From: Heterobilharzia americana
Taxonomy: Eukaryota > Platyhelminthes > Trematoda > Strigeidida > Schistosomatidae
Direction of reading: 5' to 3'
Assembly (NCBI GenBank): GCA_944470555.2
Contig: OX104130.1
Span: forward strand, 41,759,491-41,823,490
Length of the DNA stretch: 64,000 bases
Positions 28,909 to 41,240 of this stretch are shown here, piece after piece (position 1 is the first letter of the stretch; each line of letters starts with the position of its first letter). Both the position numbers and the translations under genes were made by a program. The notes below the pieces were generated by a model that was not told where the DNA came from, ran no database searches, and saw nothing but the letters and a program-made list of their open reading frames with translations.

Positions 28909-31900
28909 GTATGTATTGTAATTTTCATTGTTTAGTTGTGAGATATCTGCTACATTTTGTGATCATGAAGCCTTGTGTTAGATTTATGGTGTAGCTCATA
29001 TTGATTCAGACGATATCAGCGATAGTGTTTATCTTGATTGCTCTGTTTCATGTAAAATTTCAGTTTTCACTCCATTTCTAAATAAATGGATGTTTCACCC
29101 TAATATATTTAATCGTAACAAGTTATGACATCATTTCACAAGTTGTTTACACATTGATCATTCGGTAAGTTCTTCAATAGTGAACTCGTTGCGGTTTCTC
29201 TTTTGTAATATATAAATATATATGATGTATCTCTCTAGCCTTTACCGCTTAGCACTGAACGCGGTCTGTAGATCTGATTTATCATTGTGGCCACCAATTG
29301 AAGTGATGATACCTTGCTGTGCACTGTATTTTGGTGTCAAATGTTGTAAATCAATTAGTGTTCAAAATCTTTGGGTCCTTAGTAATCAGATGTCTAAGTG
29401 GAGCTCGAGAAAATCAGGTAGGTTGAATCGATCAAATCTTCACTATTTAACAGGTTTTAAAGCAGGCATTCTTACTGGTGATTGACACTTGACATATTTC
29501 TTGACCTGAAGGGGGCATTCGATTCTGTCAAACCGAGGTGTCGTAACGGCGCCTGATTGGAAAGGTAGTACCAAATGAGCATGTAACAGTAATCAAAGCT
29601 CGCTACTCTAACTCACATAGACGTATAAAGGCTCATCAAGGGTTTTTATCTGAACTGGTGGCAACTAGTGATCTACTTCAGTGATGCCCACTGTCACCGT
29701 TTCTATTTAATTTTGTTATTAATGTATTATTGGACATAACATTAGGTATGTTTGGCTTATTAGGGTGTGATCTACTCCCTAGAGTACGCAGATGGCAATA
29801 TCTTGCTAAGTAACCTCGCCGAGAAAGTGCAGGGTATTCTTAACACCTTGCGGAAAAATCTGAGTATGTTTGGCATGCGTTTTGCACCTATGAAATGTAA
29901 AATGTTGTTTAAAGACTGGTCTACAACTGCTCCTATTTTAAAGATCTGAAGTTACATGGTTTTATGTATTGACCAATCCACTTGGGAAGTTGCATCAGCT
30001 CAAATGGGCTTGTTCGTGAAAAAATCTCCACTCAGATACAAAAGACCAATTTTACATCTACCAGCCTGCATCATCTCTGGCACCACCAAGATATCTGACT
30101 ACCCGTTGAAGGACAGGTATGCTGCGCTGAAATCCGTTCTGTCCTGTTGCAGGGCTATGAGACATGGCCGTTGAAATTTGAAGAAATGAAGTGGTTACAG
30201 GTTTATGACCACAGGTGTCTCCGTAGCATTACTCGCGTGTGATGGAATCACCGGATGAGTAATGTTGAGGTTTGGTGAAGAGTGACTGTTAAGACAGGCA
30301 GGTCTGTCGATGAGGTTGTGAACTTCCAGTGACTGAGGTGTCTCGGACATGTTTTGCCCATGCCTATCCACTGCCTACCTTGATGTGGCATTCTAGGGGA
30401 AGCTGAATTAGGTTGGAAGATGGTTCATGATGGCCAAAACAAGACGTGAGATTAGAGCTTGAAGTATCTGACTGTTAGTCTGAGCCGTGTAGAGAGGAAT
30501 GTAATACCTGGATGGGGTCTTTGAGACGATCAGAAACTGATTGAGAACTCTTGACGAAATGGTTGAAAGTCGTTCACAATTGCATAGAGGTATTTACTCT
30601 AATTTTTTCTCAAGCTTGAATGCTTTGACTAACCTTCTTTTTTAACCCCTCTCTCCTCCCATACACATTTTTCTATTTTGATTGTTGTATTTTATCCACT
30701 TGTTCTTTGTATTCTACTGTAAAGTGTAGCAACTTAAACGAATGCATTCGTGTGCGTGGTTCTACGTTGACTTTGTCTTTTTGAACTAGTCAGAAAGAAG
30801 TCATTTCAACTTTCTTAAGTGTTATGCCAAGGGTGTTAGCTTTTTCAAAATCATAGTAACTTTTCCTTATCGTAAACATTTCAGTTACTTTAAAGGGCAC
30901 TCTATTAACCACTGAAAGGACCAGTTGGTTTTCTTCATTTTGGCTGTGAACGTAGGTTTTTGTGAAAGGAAGAAACCTGATTGGTTACTTCAGTATTCAC
31001 CACGATGGCTTTTAAACTCCCATACGTTCATGTTGATGAAGCATTCAATTTTGTAGTGAATATATCCAGATATATTGTCGATAAACTCATCAGTAGATAA
31101 AGGAAAGATTAGTTCCACATTCAAGTCATGCCTGTGTTCGTAGTGTAAGCCACTGATTGATTGAAGTAGTGTCATGTTACTACGTTCGTTGTCTTACAGC
31201 ATATGTCGCTGCAGTTTTAGCCTGTTGTGTAGAAGTTCTGTCTTGAAAAAAATCGTACATAGCATACACTTACTAAAGTGTTTCGGCATTTGATCTTTTG
31301 ACTTATCTTACGTGTATACGGTGAAGTTTTGATTGAAAAATTTAACTTTCTATGCCTTACACATGTAAATTTAGTTATCTAATGAAGATATGTGAATATT
31401 TTTCAACCCATAATAACGATTATGATTATATACAGTTTCAATGAGACTGTCCCTATGTGTAAAAAGGCGAATGTGTTAAATATCCATGTTTTATTTTGGA
31501 CGATAGGTTGCATTAATTTAATTCTGCGAGACAGACATATCCAATTCGATACTAATTTACCTATTTTACTGTTGAAACGACTAAGATGAAATAGAAAGTT
31601 AATATGTACTACTAATAGTTGCTTATACTTTGACTGTTCATGTGTAAAAGTAAACGTTGAAGTTATGAGACACTTTTGGAATATCCACATTTTGTAAATC
31701 ATTCAAATCATAATAAGATGCTATCAAACTTTGTAAATGTATGATCCCTGTGATTGGATACCTTACTTTCAACCATTAAGTCCTACTCTGCCTGCCTAAC
31801 TTCATATAACCAGGTAATATCATGGTATTGTATAGGTGACTAACTATTACATAAACTTCAAATTCGCCCCTGAGCTGCAGTATTATTCTTGAGGTGACCA

Positions 31901-32995
31901 AAGAATCCTCCTAGATGACAGGTTTCGAGTTTAGAAGCTGTCGTTTTGCGCTCACAACACTTCGCCATAGGATAGTGGATACTGATCACTGAAATGCTGT
32001 CCCCGTACTGCTGAGAAGACACAGAAGACGAGACTGAGTAGGCAAGAAATATTCCTCCAGAGAAAAGCAAAGATCAACTGGAAATATAGCTGCTTTACTG
32101 GGCCATTAAATTCTGAGTTTAATGAAGAAAAGCTGTCTTCTCGGAGCAAAAAAGTGCCAGCGATGCAACCTTTAATTATCTGTGATATGAACATTTAGTC
32201 CACATCTTACAGGGAAAACACTGACTTGTTATGTTTTTCTGTCCATTCAAACTATTATCATGATGTATTTTTAAAAACACTTATTTTTTTCGGATTTAAG
32301 TTGCAGAAATTGCATTTCAACATATTGAGTTATTTCATCTTTCCTGACACCAGAAATGTCAAAAAAAATGACTCATCTAGCATTTTCATGCCTATGGGCT
32401 AGTCAAAACGTCAGATTTTATTGTATGAAGGTTAATGCTACTACCCGAACGCTAAATCTCTGCATGCAGATATGACCCTAACTCATGGTAAACTATTTGA
32501 TGGTCTACTTTCTTAACCACTGGATGACGTTACCATACTAAATGACTAGAAAGCTATTTTTCTCACCGTGTCTATGCGAAATATGTGGTCTGTAAAAGGA
32601 TATTTTATATCTAGTTGGCATTGTGCATCATTTGATGCAGAGTGTATCTCAATAGTTTTGAACTCATTTTGTGTTTTTGAAATAATCCCTATAGCCATCT
32701 ATGTTGCACTTAGTCAGCGTTTCATTCCTGACAAGTTCCTGTGTATTGTTCACTTAGAATTTATTTGTTTGCTTATGTGCACGCAAGCTTTCTAAACCCA
32801 TTTGTAATTCTGCTACATTTGTTACTTTTAATTCCTGCATTTCTGAGCATACCGTGATTGGATGTTTGTTAAACTTCTTTTTTTCTAAAGTTGACGAATA
32901 AGGTTAGCATATTCGAGTTGAGAATTACTAACCCTCATATATTTCATAGTTGACGTTTTAAAAGGGACTGTTTTTTTTAAAAATTATTGTTACAG
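28909..32995 (+). other. Intron (4.1 kb) with decayed non-LTR element
   Basis: The borders are gtatgt and ttgttacag. It contains the reverse-transcriptase remnant 29400-30750 and a short dispersed repeat at 30880-31010. I found nothing recognisable in 31200-32995, although 31850-32170 has base composition unlike its surroundings and may be an old repeat. Confidence 0.8.
29400..30750 (+). pseudogene. Decayed non-LTR reverse transcriptase, 3' half (RTE-like)
   Basis: Reading across frames and stops gives the conserved RT order: a palm segment from 29500 (DLKGAFDSVKP-like), then LEYADG (catalytic box near 29787-29800), LNTLRKNLSMFGMRFAPMKC with a KMLFKDW continuation, RYAALKSVLSCCRAM, HR..LR..TR, and a tail with W-G-L-D-D-Q-like residues. 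The catalytic YADD is changed to YADG. The same family recurs at 33535-33760, 42590-43070, 57100-57540 and 58580-59050. The 3' UTR ending near 30750 matches the reverse complement of 42600-42655. Confidence 0.8.
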
Positions 32996-33121
32996 GTACT
33001 AAAAAATCTTAACCTGACCTTAGAGTCAAAACAAACAACCGCTTTTATTGGTCCTAGCGGTTGTGGAAAGACTACAATAACTCAGCTTATTGAACGGTTT
33101 TACAATCCTGACAGTGGACAG
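32996..33121 (+). CDS. ABCB transporter exon (NBD1 Walker A)
   Basis: The acceptor is ttgttacag and the donor gtaatg. The exon is 42 codons, phase 0/0. It contains the P-loop GPSGCGKTT, which fits GxxGxGK[ST], and the following helix (TQLIERFYNPDSGQ), which resembles the QLxxRxYDPxxG of other ABCB proteins. The lysine and threonine of the P-loop needed for ATP phosphate and Mg binding are present. Confidence 0.95.
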
Positions 33122-34422
33122 GTAATGATATATTTGATGTGATAAAGTCTTCACATTATTTTTCCTTTCGAACTGACTGTCGTAAGGTCCTAATAACTTT
33201 TTTTCTTATTTTTGTGGGTTTTCTTTCATTGAGTTCCACAAAATTTTGTTAAATTTACTGCATTATCTTTAGAGGTCATTTTGTTCTGATTTGTTGCTAC
33301 TGGGTTTGCCAGTATTTGCATGGTAGGATGGACAAATGTTGTATCAAATATAACGCGTTATGTTTTACGCTTATAATAAGTGAATCAGAAAAATGTATTG
33401 CAAGGTAGAAAAATTTGCCACTATAGTCAATTATTAGTACCGTGACTATGATTGCTTGTATGATTAGAAAAGGACCTGTGTCTTGGAACTACCATGTCAG
33501 TAAAGTAGAAGTTATGCAGTCTTATTTATAAGATAAAAGTTCGTTGTTAATGTTGCAAACCTCCATCGACTTAGGTGGCTTGAACATGTATTTTGCATGT
33601 CTCATCGCCGTCTGCCCAGTTACATACAACAAGTTACCTAAAGTAGGTCCAAGCTAGAAAAATGTTAGAGATGGTCAAACCCCAAAGTGGCATATGTCCG
33701 TGAAGTTTCCGACTATCGGTCCGAGTCGTGTAAGGAAATGTAAACTTTCCGTTTGACAAGCGAAATTGTTCATTGGAAATATAGTGATATAACTGAGAAT
33801 AGATATCAGTGGTGCAGATATATCCAGATATAATCTGAATTCTAATCATCATACTGTTCTCTTTTCACAATTTTTCGCCACTTTATATCCTTCCATCTTG
33901 GGTAGCCAAATCATTTGATGGGGTTATGAACCTTTATCGACTGAGCTAGTCAGGGCACGTGCTACCTTGAAAAAAGTTGAGTTGCACGATGTTAATACCT
34001 GTAGGGCAATGTAGGCTTCCTCATAAGTGTTCACGAAACGAGCTAAATTGATGGTTAAGGACTTCAATTTATTGTATCTCGTAATCGATCGCATTGATAC
34101 ATATGCATATGGTTGGAAAAGCCTATTATGTAAACTGATGCAACAATTTTAACTTGAATGGGGCATTATATGAATAAACTGTAGGGAATAACCCATCGTT
34201 AGTTTAATCTTTAAGAATACACAAATATTTTCTACATATATATTGCTGACTGACTTACAAAGTTATACACCACTCCTAGCTGACCAGCGATATCCGCTTG
34301 GTTGTTTCATCATCATTCGGTTTTGTGAAGTTTTTAAATACTTTATTCAGTTATACAAATATTTTGCGGTTAAAAGTAGAGTAATAAATCAGCATTTCAT
34401 TGTTTTTGTTCATTGCCTGTAG
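33122..34422 (+). other. Intron (1.3 kb)
   Basis: The borders are gtaatg and ttgcctgtag. It contains a 200-base RT fragment (33535-33760). The rest is featureless AT-rich sequence. Confidence 0.85.
33535..33760 (+). pseudogene. RTE-like RT C-terminal fragment
   Basis: It translates to VVNVANLHRLRWLEHVFCMS then HRRLPSYIQ, matching the family's NLHRLRWLGHVLRM..HRLPRR block downstream of the RT domain. It contains stops and frame breaks. It is a small relic of the family seen at 29400-30750. Confidence 0.8.
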
Positions 34423-34632
34423 ATACTTTTTGATGACACAGATATCTGTTCATTGGATATCAACTGGCTTCGTTCACTTATAGGCGTCGTTCAGCAAGAA
34501 CCGGTTTTATTCTCAGGAACAATATCAGATAATATACGTATGGGTTACCTAAAAGATGCTGTATGCGATGATGATATTGTGGAGGCAGCAAAATTAGCCA
34601 ATGCTCATGAATTCATAATAAAGTTGCCTAAG
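34423..34632 (+). CDS. ABCB transporter exon (NBD1 Q-loop and helical subdomain)
   Basis: The acceptor is cattgcctgtag and the donor gtaacc. The exon is 70 codons, phase 0/0. It encodes LRSLIGVVQQEPVLF with the Q-loop glutamine (usual form GVVSQEPVLF), then SGTISDNIRMG and the EAAKLANAHEFIIKLPK helix. The helical subdomain contacts the membrane-domain coupling helices. A three-aspartate acidic run in the DAVCDDDIVEA segment occupies the position where other members have a polar loop. Confidence 0.95.
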
Positions 34633-35639
34633 GTAACCAATATTTAACGATTTCCAGTTTTATGTCATATTTCGTTTTGATATCTGCTCTGTAATTGTCT
34701 GCGATTTTGTTTTCTTGTTCTTGATGCCATACTGCTACTGATCATAACTTCAGCTTGTTATTTCCGGAATGGATTTTCATCACAACATTTTGCGCAGACT
34801 GGGTGATACGTTTCACGAATTTGAGAAGAGTAATGATAATATACCTATGAAAATCTGTAGCTAAATATTAACACTAAGTTGTGTGATGCATCAAGATCGA
34901 CACCCTGGGAAATAACAGTTGATTGATGTTTCTAACCAAGTTCATCTTCATAAATACATACTGCATACTTTTTTTCATGTTTTTTCATCTTTTAATCTCA
35001 TGTTGTTAGTGTTCACTAAACTAAAAGTTTAGCCAAGTTAATGCTAATAGATTTTCTCCAGTTCGTATCTGCTACTCTTTTGAGACTGAAGGCGTTTTCT
35101 AGCATGGTATAGAAATGCTAAGTAAGGGCTTATAATCTGATTGCTTCGCTTTATCAGTAATTACTACTACATAAAAATGAAAGACTGGCCTATTTAGTTT
35201 GTAGATTCTTAGTTGTTTTGATCGGCTATTATTTGATGTGTAACATGTTCTTAATAATAAGAATTGTCATCATACGCAAAACGGTTGTAGTCAACTTTAA
35301 ATTTATTGCTATCAGAATTCATTCTTCATTCATCTGTTTTCAGATCATTTAAATATTCATTTAATAACGTTTCGCGATTAAAGGAAAGAAAGTTACTTCT
35401 TTAGGGCATTCTATCATAGTAGGACAAGAGTAACGCTCAACAATCAGTAATAACGCTTGTACATTTTTGTTAAACATTAGTAGAGTAGTTTTTTTGAATT
35501 TACAGACAGTCATTTTCAACATAGAACCTGGAATTACTAGCAGTTTTATTGAGTATTTACTTCAGAAGTTCTCCAATATATCTCTTCAGAAATCTTTACT
35601 CAACTGTACATTCTATTAGTTCATTCTGCCCCACACTTA

Positions 35640-35860
35640 CTTGATACTTTTGTCTCAAATCGAATCCAAATCCACTCAGCAGCCTTATGCTCATTCGTGC
35701 AGTAGGCGAGGAGCCACAACTATCATTTTTTTGGGTTACCTATACTACGGTAAGTGGAGCTGTTTTAAAACCCATGACCCACTGGTTGAAAGTCAACTCC
35801 TTAAAGCAAACAGCCACAACTCCACAATACTTTTGTCGAGTTCAAATGCCCGAATAGTTT
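35640..35860 (-). repeat. tRNA-related repeat fragment (family of 51625-51830)
   Basis: The minus strand contains gttgactttcaaccagtggg then tcatgggttt. This resembles gatgactttcgaccaatggg then tcatggatcc at 51650-51680, followed in both by a similar body. It is a decayed dispersed repeat. Confidence 0.5.
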
Positions 35861-36140
35861 AATGCGGAATCGTAATATGTGTGATATGCGTTATGTTTAT
35901 CAAAAAGAGGATTTGGGATTGTTTGACATTTGAAACAACTAGTCCCTTTTATGAATTCGGATAACGTAACTAGAAGACGTAGATTATCTGAAAGATGTGT
36001 ATTTGCCCTATACATTTCGAACAATCTGATCATACATTTACGTGTTAAGGCATACATGAAAACTGAAATTGAAGGAAGAACGAATATAATTTAAAAAAAT
36101 TCAATAATAAAGAAGATAAGATTAAAAGACAACCTTGATA

Positions 36141-36521
36141 TTACGATGAAAAATAAGCACTACCAGGCCAAACTGTTTTTGCACAATGGTTAGATTTGTT
36201 TATGGAAAGTGCTTCAACGGACCTAAATATACACCCTAGCCAAATTCTGTACAAAATTTTAAAGGCTGTTTTAATATCGGTCCTGTGACTTTTATCAATG
36301 GTATGCTTTGGAATAGATGATGATAGTTTTCTGCCATCTGCACTTATCGATGTTTGCGAATCCAGCTGCTTTTGTAACCGTTTTGGTACATGTTCCCCTA
36401 CTCTCAGGTGCATATCACTACTGGTCCCCACCGTGTGTGTTTGTCCATACACGCATGTAGATTTATCAGCACAGTGGGATGTGATGCAATCGTTTGTACA
36501 GCATTGAGGTATATGCTGCAA
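36141..36521 (-). pseudogene. Penelope-like element C-terminal (GIY-YIG-region) remnant
   Basis: A 126-codon open stretch on the minus strand with CVYGQTHTVGTSSDMHLRVG EHVPK, a Ser/Lys-rich middle and IDKSHRTDIKTAFKILYR ending near EALSINK. The spacing of the Y-G-x-T block, the arginine-histidine region and the late E-A-L fits GIY-YIG nucleases of this element class. It is the longest intact piece of the element. Confidence 0.7.
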
Positions 36522-37147
36522 CAGGTGTTTTGTCTTCTCAACTACGATAAGCTTAGCTGCATAGTATGTTTTGATAACAGCAGACCTTAACCTTCGTTTT
36601 AATATTATATTGTATTGTTAAATTCTTCTCTGTATGGTAACGTATTATAAACGTATTTCTTCGAAACAGAGTACAGACTTGGTTTCAATGCTGGCTGATT
36701 GTTGCAGCGGTTTGCGAATTTCAATGGTATCCATTTCACACTAATGTTTCAGTTAGTATTTTCGTGTCATCATCCATTGAGTCTTCTGTACAAATACTTT
36801 GGGCCTTTTTTAATAAGAAAGTTACCAAACCTCACCTGTATTGAGTTGGATAAAAGCTACAGAAGCTTAAGTACTGACCTGTCCATAGGGTTTTCTGTAA
36901 ATTGACCGTTTTATTGAACCATCATTTCTACTACTTAGGAGTATATCCAAGAACTGTAAACAGATGTCTTTCTCTTCTCTACAGGTTAAGCTTATGTTTT
37001 TGGTGCGGTGTTAGGTCTTTCTAACAGATATTTCACATCTTCATGCTTGTCACATCACTCTTTTATCATCAACGTATCTCCTACAGACAGTAACTTTACT
37101 GATGAAATCAACGGTCAGGCCTTCAATATATGACACGTAAATATCAG

Positions 37148-37850
37148 CTAGCATGGTACTAGAGGACTCCCCATGGCCACACAAGCTATTTGTTCTCCTT
37201 CAAGTGTGAAATGAAATTTATCAACAAACAATAACAACAGCTCTTTCAAACACCTTGAAGAGATAGGAGAAGAATAATTACTGAAAGATATATGATCACA
37301 AAGAAAGTCAATGTTTCTTATTAGGGGCACGTTAGTAAATTAGGTGTTGACATCAAATGAATACAACCTCTTATCTTTGATATTAATATCACTGAGATAG
37401 TCAACGAGTTCAAAAGTATCTTTCAAAGAAAATTTACATAATTCATTTCGTATAGGAATTAAAGTTTTCGCTAACCATTTCGCCGATTTATGTGTAGGTG
37501 AACGAACATGGACAGTATAGGACGTAAAGAATTGTTAGTTTTATGAATTTTAGGCAATACACATAGATTAGGTAGCTCAAACCCCATAGGTTTGACGGAA
37601 GTGAGTTCTTCCTTGCTGATAACATTGATATTGAAGAGTTTTACTTGACTATATGTTATTTTGCATTCTAATTTCCTAAGGTCGTCCGATGAAACGTTAG
37701 GCATAAGTTACTTTCCTTGCTAAGGATGGACATCATGTTGTTTTTGTAGTCACATTTGTTCATCACGACCACACATATCTTTTTCACGGGTTTAAGTATG
37801 ATTACATCGGATCTATTTTGAAGTATAGCGCAGATACATCACATTTTTCA
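37148..37850 (-). pseudogene. Penelope-like reverse transcriptase remnant
   Basis: Frame-broken RT domain carrying LPKIHK, LRPI and VAMGSPLVP. An expected Y-x-D-D catalytic box after VAMGSPL is not readable, consistent with loss of function or a deletion before 37140. Confidence 0.8.
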
Positions 37851-39233
37851 GATAATCCACGTTTTTAATTACGTTGTCCAAATTGTTTGGTATGTTTATG
37901 AATTACGACAATTCGATGATTATGTGTTTAATGGTTCTGAAAACCTGTTAACCGCTTCGTTAACTGTGAAATCCGCCATAACATCAACTTTTTATCAAAG
38001 GAAAGTTACACCGTGCTATATTTCAATAACCGCTCTCTTTTAGTTCCAAATGTTATCAGTACAATGGAAAAAAATTTTCAGATAAGCTAGCAAATGTTTC
38101 CGAATCATTTTTATTCCTCTATGATATCAATGAGTTAATAATTACTAGATCAAAAAATGGGAACCTGGCAAAATTTCATAATGCTCTCAGCCGGTGATCA
38201 TTCCAGCATGTATTTAAGAGGGGAAACTATGTTTAAATAGGTGCAAGGGTATTACAATAGCTTAAATAAATTCTTAGTTACGGAGTCGATAATTGTTTTT
38301 TGTTTGAATGTAGTTCATGAACGAGATAACTAGGCTGATATATGCGTAATCGATAGTACATCATTCCCATACTCACTCTGCTCCATATTTTTTGAATCAA
38401 GAATGCTCTCCTACATAACAAACTAAGTATATTCTGTAAATTACTGAAAAAATTTGTCAATCGAAACATTTTGTGTCAGCATGTATCACTTCTGAGAATG
38501 CCAAAGAGCAGGCCACTTTTCTTCTCTTTGTTCGAAATTATTCAATTTCTTAGAAGTGTTTGAGAAATGATCATCTTATCTGATAGCTACTAAGTTTACT
38601 CACCAGCGTTACATGCCCTTTCTACCATTCTCTAAACTGTCGACATGTTATTTCCACTTCCAGATTTTCGAGAATTGATTCATTACTTTCAAGTTCACTG
38701 AATAAATCCGTAGACAATGCAGTTCCATTTCATTATTTCTATATATATAAGTTTGTTATTAAGATTGAAGCTCTGGTGAGTCGACATAAAAGCTGACATA
38801 ATTCTATGCGGTCAGAGGACGTTAATATATGGTACCTAGAATAACGTTCTGGGTTATAAAATGCCAATTTTTGGTGTCGCTTAGTTATGGTATATACGAT
38901 CCGTTTATCAACGCCAGTCACATTCTATCATTGTTTGTGGATTGAGGACCATTAGTATGAATTGTTTTTCTCTCTGCTTTTTTATTCATAACATTATTTA
39001 TCTAACCTTCGTGGACTAACTTTTTCACTTTACTAGTGAAAAACTTGAAATTCTTATTTTTCCGCTGTTCTTATCTATGCTGGTAATGGTGACATACATA
39101 CAATTTCTTCTTTCTTCATAGAAATTTTTTGCATGAGTGTGACTAATTTATTTGCTTGGCAAAACATTTTGGTTTAGGTCGAGAAAGACTAGTTGAATAT
39201 TGATAGTTTTTTTCTGTATCTGCATTTTTTCAG

Positions 39234-39566
39234 GGTTACAATACAATGGTATCTCATGTGGGTGTAGAATTATCTGTTGGTCAAAAACAACGCATTTCTA
39301 TTGCACGTGCACTTATTCGTAGACCGAAAATTCTTATTTTAGATGAAGCCACTTCAGCATTAGATAATCATTCTGAAAAAATGATTCAATCAGCTTTAGA
39401 AGATATAAAAATTAATCGTACAGTGATCATCATTGCTCATCGTTTGTCGACTATTCGAAATGCGGATAAAATTGTAGCTTTAAAGGATGGTTACATCATA
39501 CAAACAGGTACACACACAGAACTTTCAACAATTTCTGGATTTTATTCAGCTATGTTGAAACTTGAG
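39234..39566 (+). CDS. ABCB transporter exon (NBD1 signature, Walker B, D-loop, H-loop)
   Basis: The acceptor is tttttcag and the donor gtaagc. At 111 codons (phase 0/0) this is the largest exon in the window. It carries ELSVGQKQRISIARAL (signature), KILILDEATSALD (Walker B with catalytic glutamate, then D-loop) and VIIIAHRLSTIRNAD (H-loop histidine). It ends with the C-terminal NBD1 helices (YSAMLKLE). The signature has valine where nearly all ABCB proteins have the first glycine of LSGGQ; the second glycine is kept. All other catalytic motifs look intact, so NBD1 appears competent for ATP binding. Confidence 0.95.
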
Positions 39567-40396
39567 GTAAGCTAATTTTTTTCTGTTTGACCATTCATAT
39601 ATGTTCGGTTAACTGACTAATAGTCCTGGTGCAGACCTTCCTGGTGAGTGAATTTCAGCACCTGAAGCCAAACACAGGGCTTAATAGTGTTTCGTCATTT
39701 AGATTAGTGCACGAATTACCAACTTGATCAAGGAGCTTTGCAGAGTACTGAGCTGTTTAAACTTCACGGTTACTACTACTAATTATAATCACTTTATTTC
39801 AGACAATAACTTTTGGTACAGTTTGGAATTCTCATTGTGATACTTCAATATACTTACTTCTTGCACAATATTTCCAAATTTAAAAAGGCATGGCAGTTAA
39901 ATAATGTTAATAATAACAGTATGATAGGCAGTAATGCACAACGACCAGTCGTTTTTAGGTCATCACCTAGTTTGTATTTTGTTGCACGTGGGTCGGATAG
40001 AAAAACACATGTAAGTTTTGCGTTATAGGTTCATTCATTTAGTATAAAAATTGGCTTCTCCAGCTACGTAGTCCTACAATTCCTATATGATAAGCTGTTG
40101 TGCGTTCAGGAGCCGACTGCCGTCACTGTGATAATTTCTCGTATTCCTGTCGTCAACCCCATCTGACGATAGGTTGAAGACATTTTATGACGACCCCGAG
40201 TGAGTTTTACGATTAGTTGATATTTGAAAAGTTAAAATAAATAAAAAGGAGCAATTTAATGATAAATACTTTCTGAAATATTTTTCGTAGCCTAAAATTT
40301 AAGCAGGCCACCTTGATGTCACTTTCATCGGTTACCATCTGGTCATGGATCCCCTTTACATGACTCATCGTTACACCTCTCCAGTAGTGACCTACT

Positions 40397-41240
40397 GCTA
40401 CTGTAGGGTTTTAAACAAAAAAAATTTAATTTCGTTTACGGTCACAGCTGTTTATCCCTTCATGATAACTTCAGAAGTTTCATCTTAACAAAAAAGGACT
40501 ATTAGGGCCTTAATTTTCTCAATCATCATCAAAGTGTTCTCAATAACAGTATTCGCAAGCAAATTAAAAACGTCGAAAACCTTGGTGAAATTCACCTATC
40601 ATGTCTTTATCGTTTGACTATTTGAAATAGCTGCGGTTTGGCAGACTAGTATTTATAATGAGTGACGATTGAAGGTGAAATGAAAATCTGGACCGCGGCC
40701 GGAATGGAACCAGCGACCACCATCAAGTTTTTACCCTTTATTCGGTCTTAAAACACAGGAGCACTGGTGTTCAACTAGTTCTGTTTGTTACCCGAAGGTG
40801 ACATTTGACTTCATGGATCAAGAATTTTGGTTGCAGTGCCTGTTGTTCAAGTTGCTGTTTGTCAGTTGCGAATGTGTTCTGAAGCTCTTGACTTGTGGTT
40901 ATTTGAAAGCTTAAAGTGGAGGATTCAGTGAGACGACTACCGAGAGTGGTTGATGACTCCATTTATAATTTGGTTGTGTCGTGGGCTTGTAATAATTATG
41001 ATTGCTTCTTCTGACGTATTATAAACTGATTTCCTGCTTGAGATCTTTTAGTCGATATAGAGTAGGCTGAAGAAATACTCCTGTTGAGTGAAAATAGTTG
41101 CTAAGGTCGAACTCTTTTGAGATTTTATATTGATGGTATAAGAATATTTTGGGTTTATTGTTTGCTTCTAAAATGTAAATTGTTGCTTCATAACTGATTT
41201 TATTCCGTTTGTAGTGGTATGCATAGATGTAATATAAGAG
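40397..41240 (-). repeat. 844-bp direct repeat, copy 1 (pair with 46675-47518)
   Basis: Near-identical to 46675-47518 with a constant offset of 6278 bases, apart from a few substitutions and compensating single-base indels. On the minus strand it contains a 60-residue open frame starting MESSTTLGSRLTESSTLSFQ and, downstream of it, the tRNA-like gtttggcagact repeat. The open frame ends differently in the two copies because of a one-base insertion. The class is unknown. The orientation given follows the tRNA-like part. Confidence 0.9.

Larger units (their letters stand above)
36140..37850 (-). mobile_element. Penelope-like retroelement, decayed, minus strand
   Basis: Read on the minus strand in order: a leading segment VVVMNKCDYKNNMMSILS (about 37720-37820), LPNLCVLPKIHKTNNSLRPI (about 37540-37600), a palm block with SFDVN-like and LIRNIDFL, then IACVAMGSPL (about 37150-37190). 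Farther on is a C-terminal segment CVYGQTH…MHLRVGEHVPK (36380-36470). The LPKIHK…LRPI and VAMGSPL motifs are typical of Penelope-like RTs. The C-terminal part resembles their GIY-YIG endonuclease region. Frameshifts and stops break the reading, so it is dead. Confidence 0.85.
34633..39233 (+). other. Intron (4.6 kb) with Penelope-like element
   Basis: The borders are gtaacc and tttttcag. It holds an old SINE-like relic around 35640-35860 (minus) and the Penelope-like element (36140-37850, minus). 37900-39233 shows nothing recognisable. Confidence 0.85.

Noticed and set aside
31858..32194. Overlapping minus-strand open frames as a gene or solo LTR
   Set aside because: No recognisable domain, no second copy in the window and no terminal TG…CA with a duplication that I could see.
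39813..40028. Open frame after the NBD1 exon as further coding sequence
   Set aside because: The NBD1 exon ends at a good donor and the frame continues correctly into 43583; this stretch has no family similarity.
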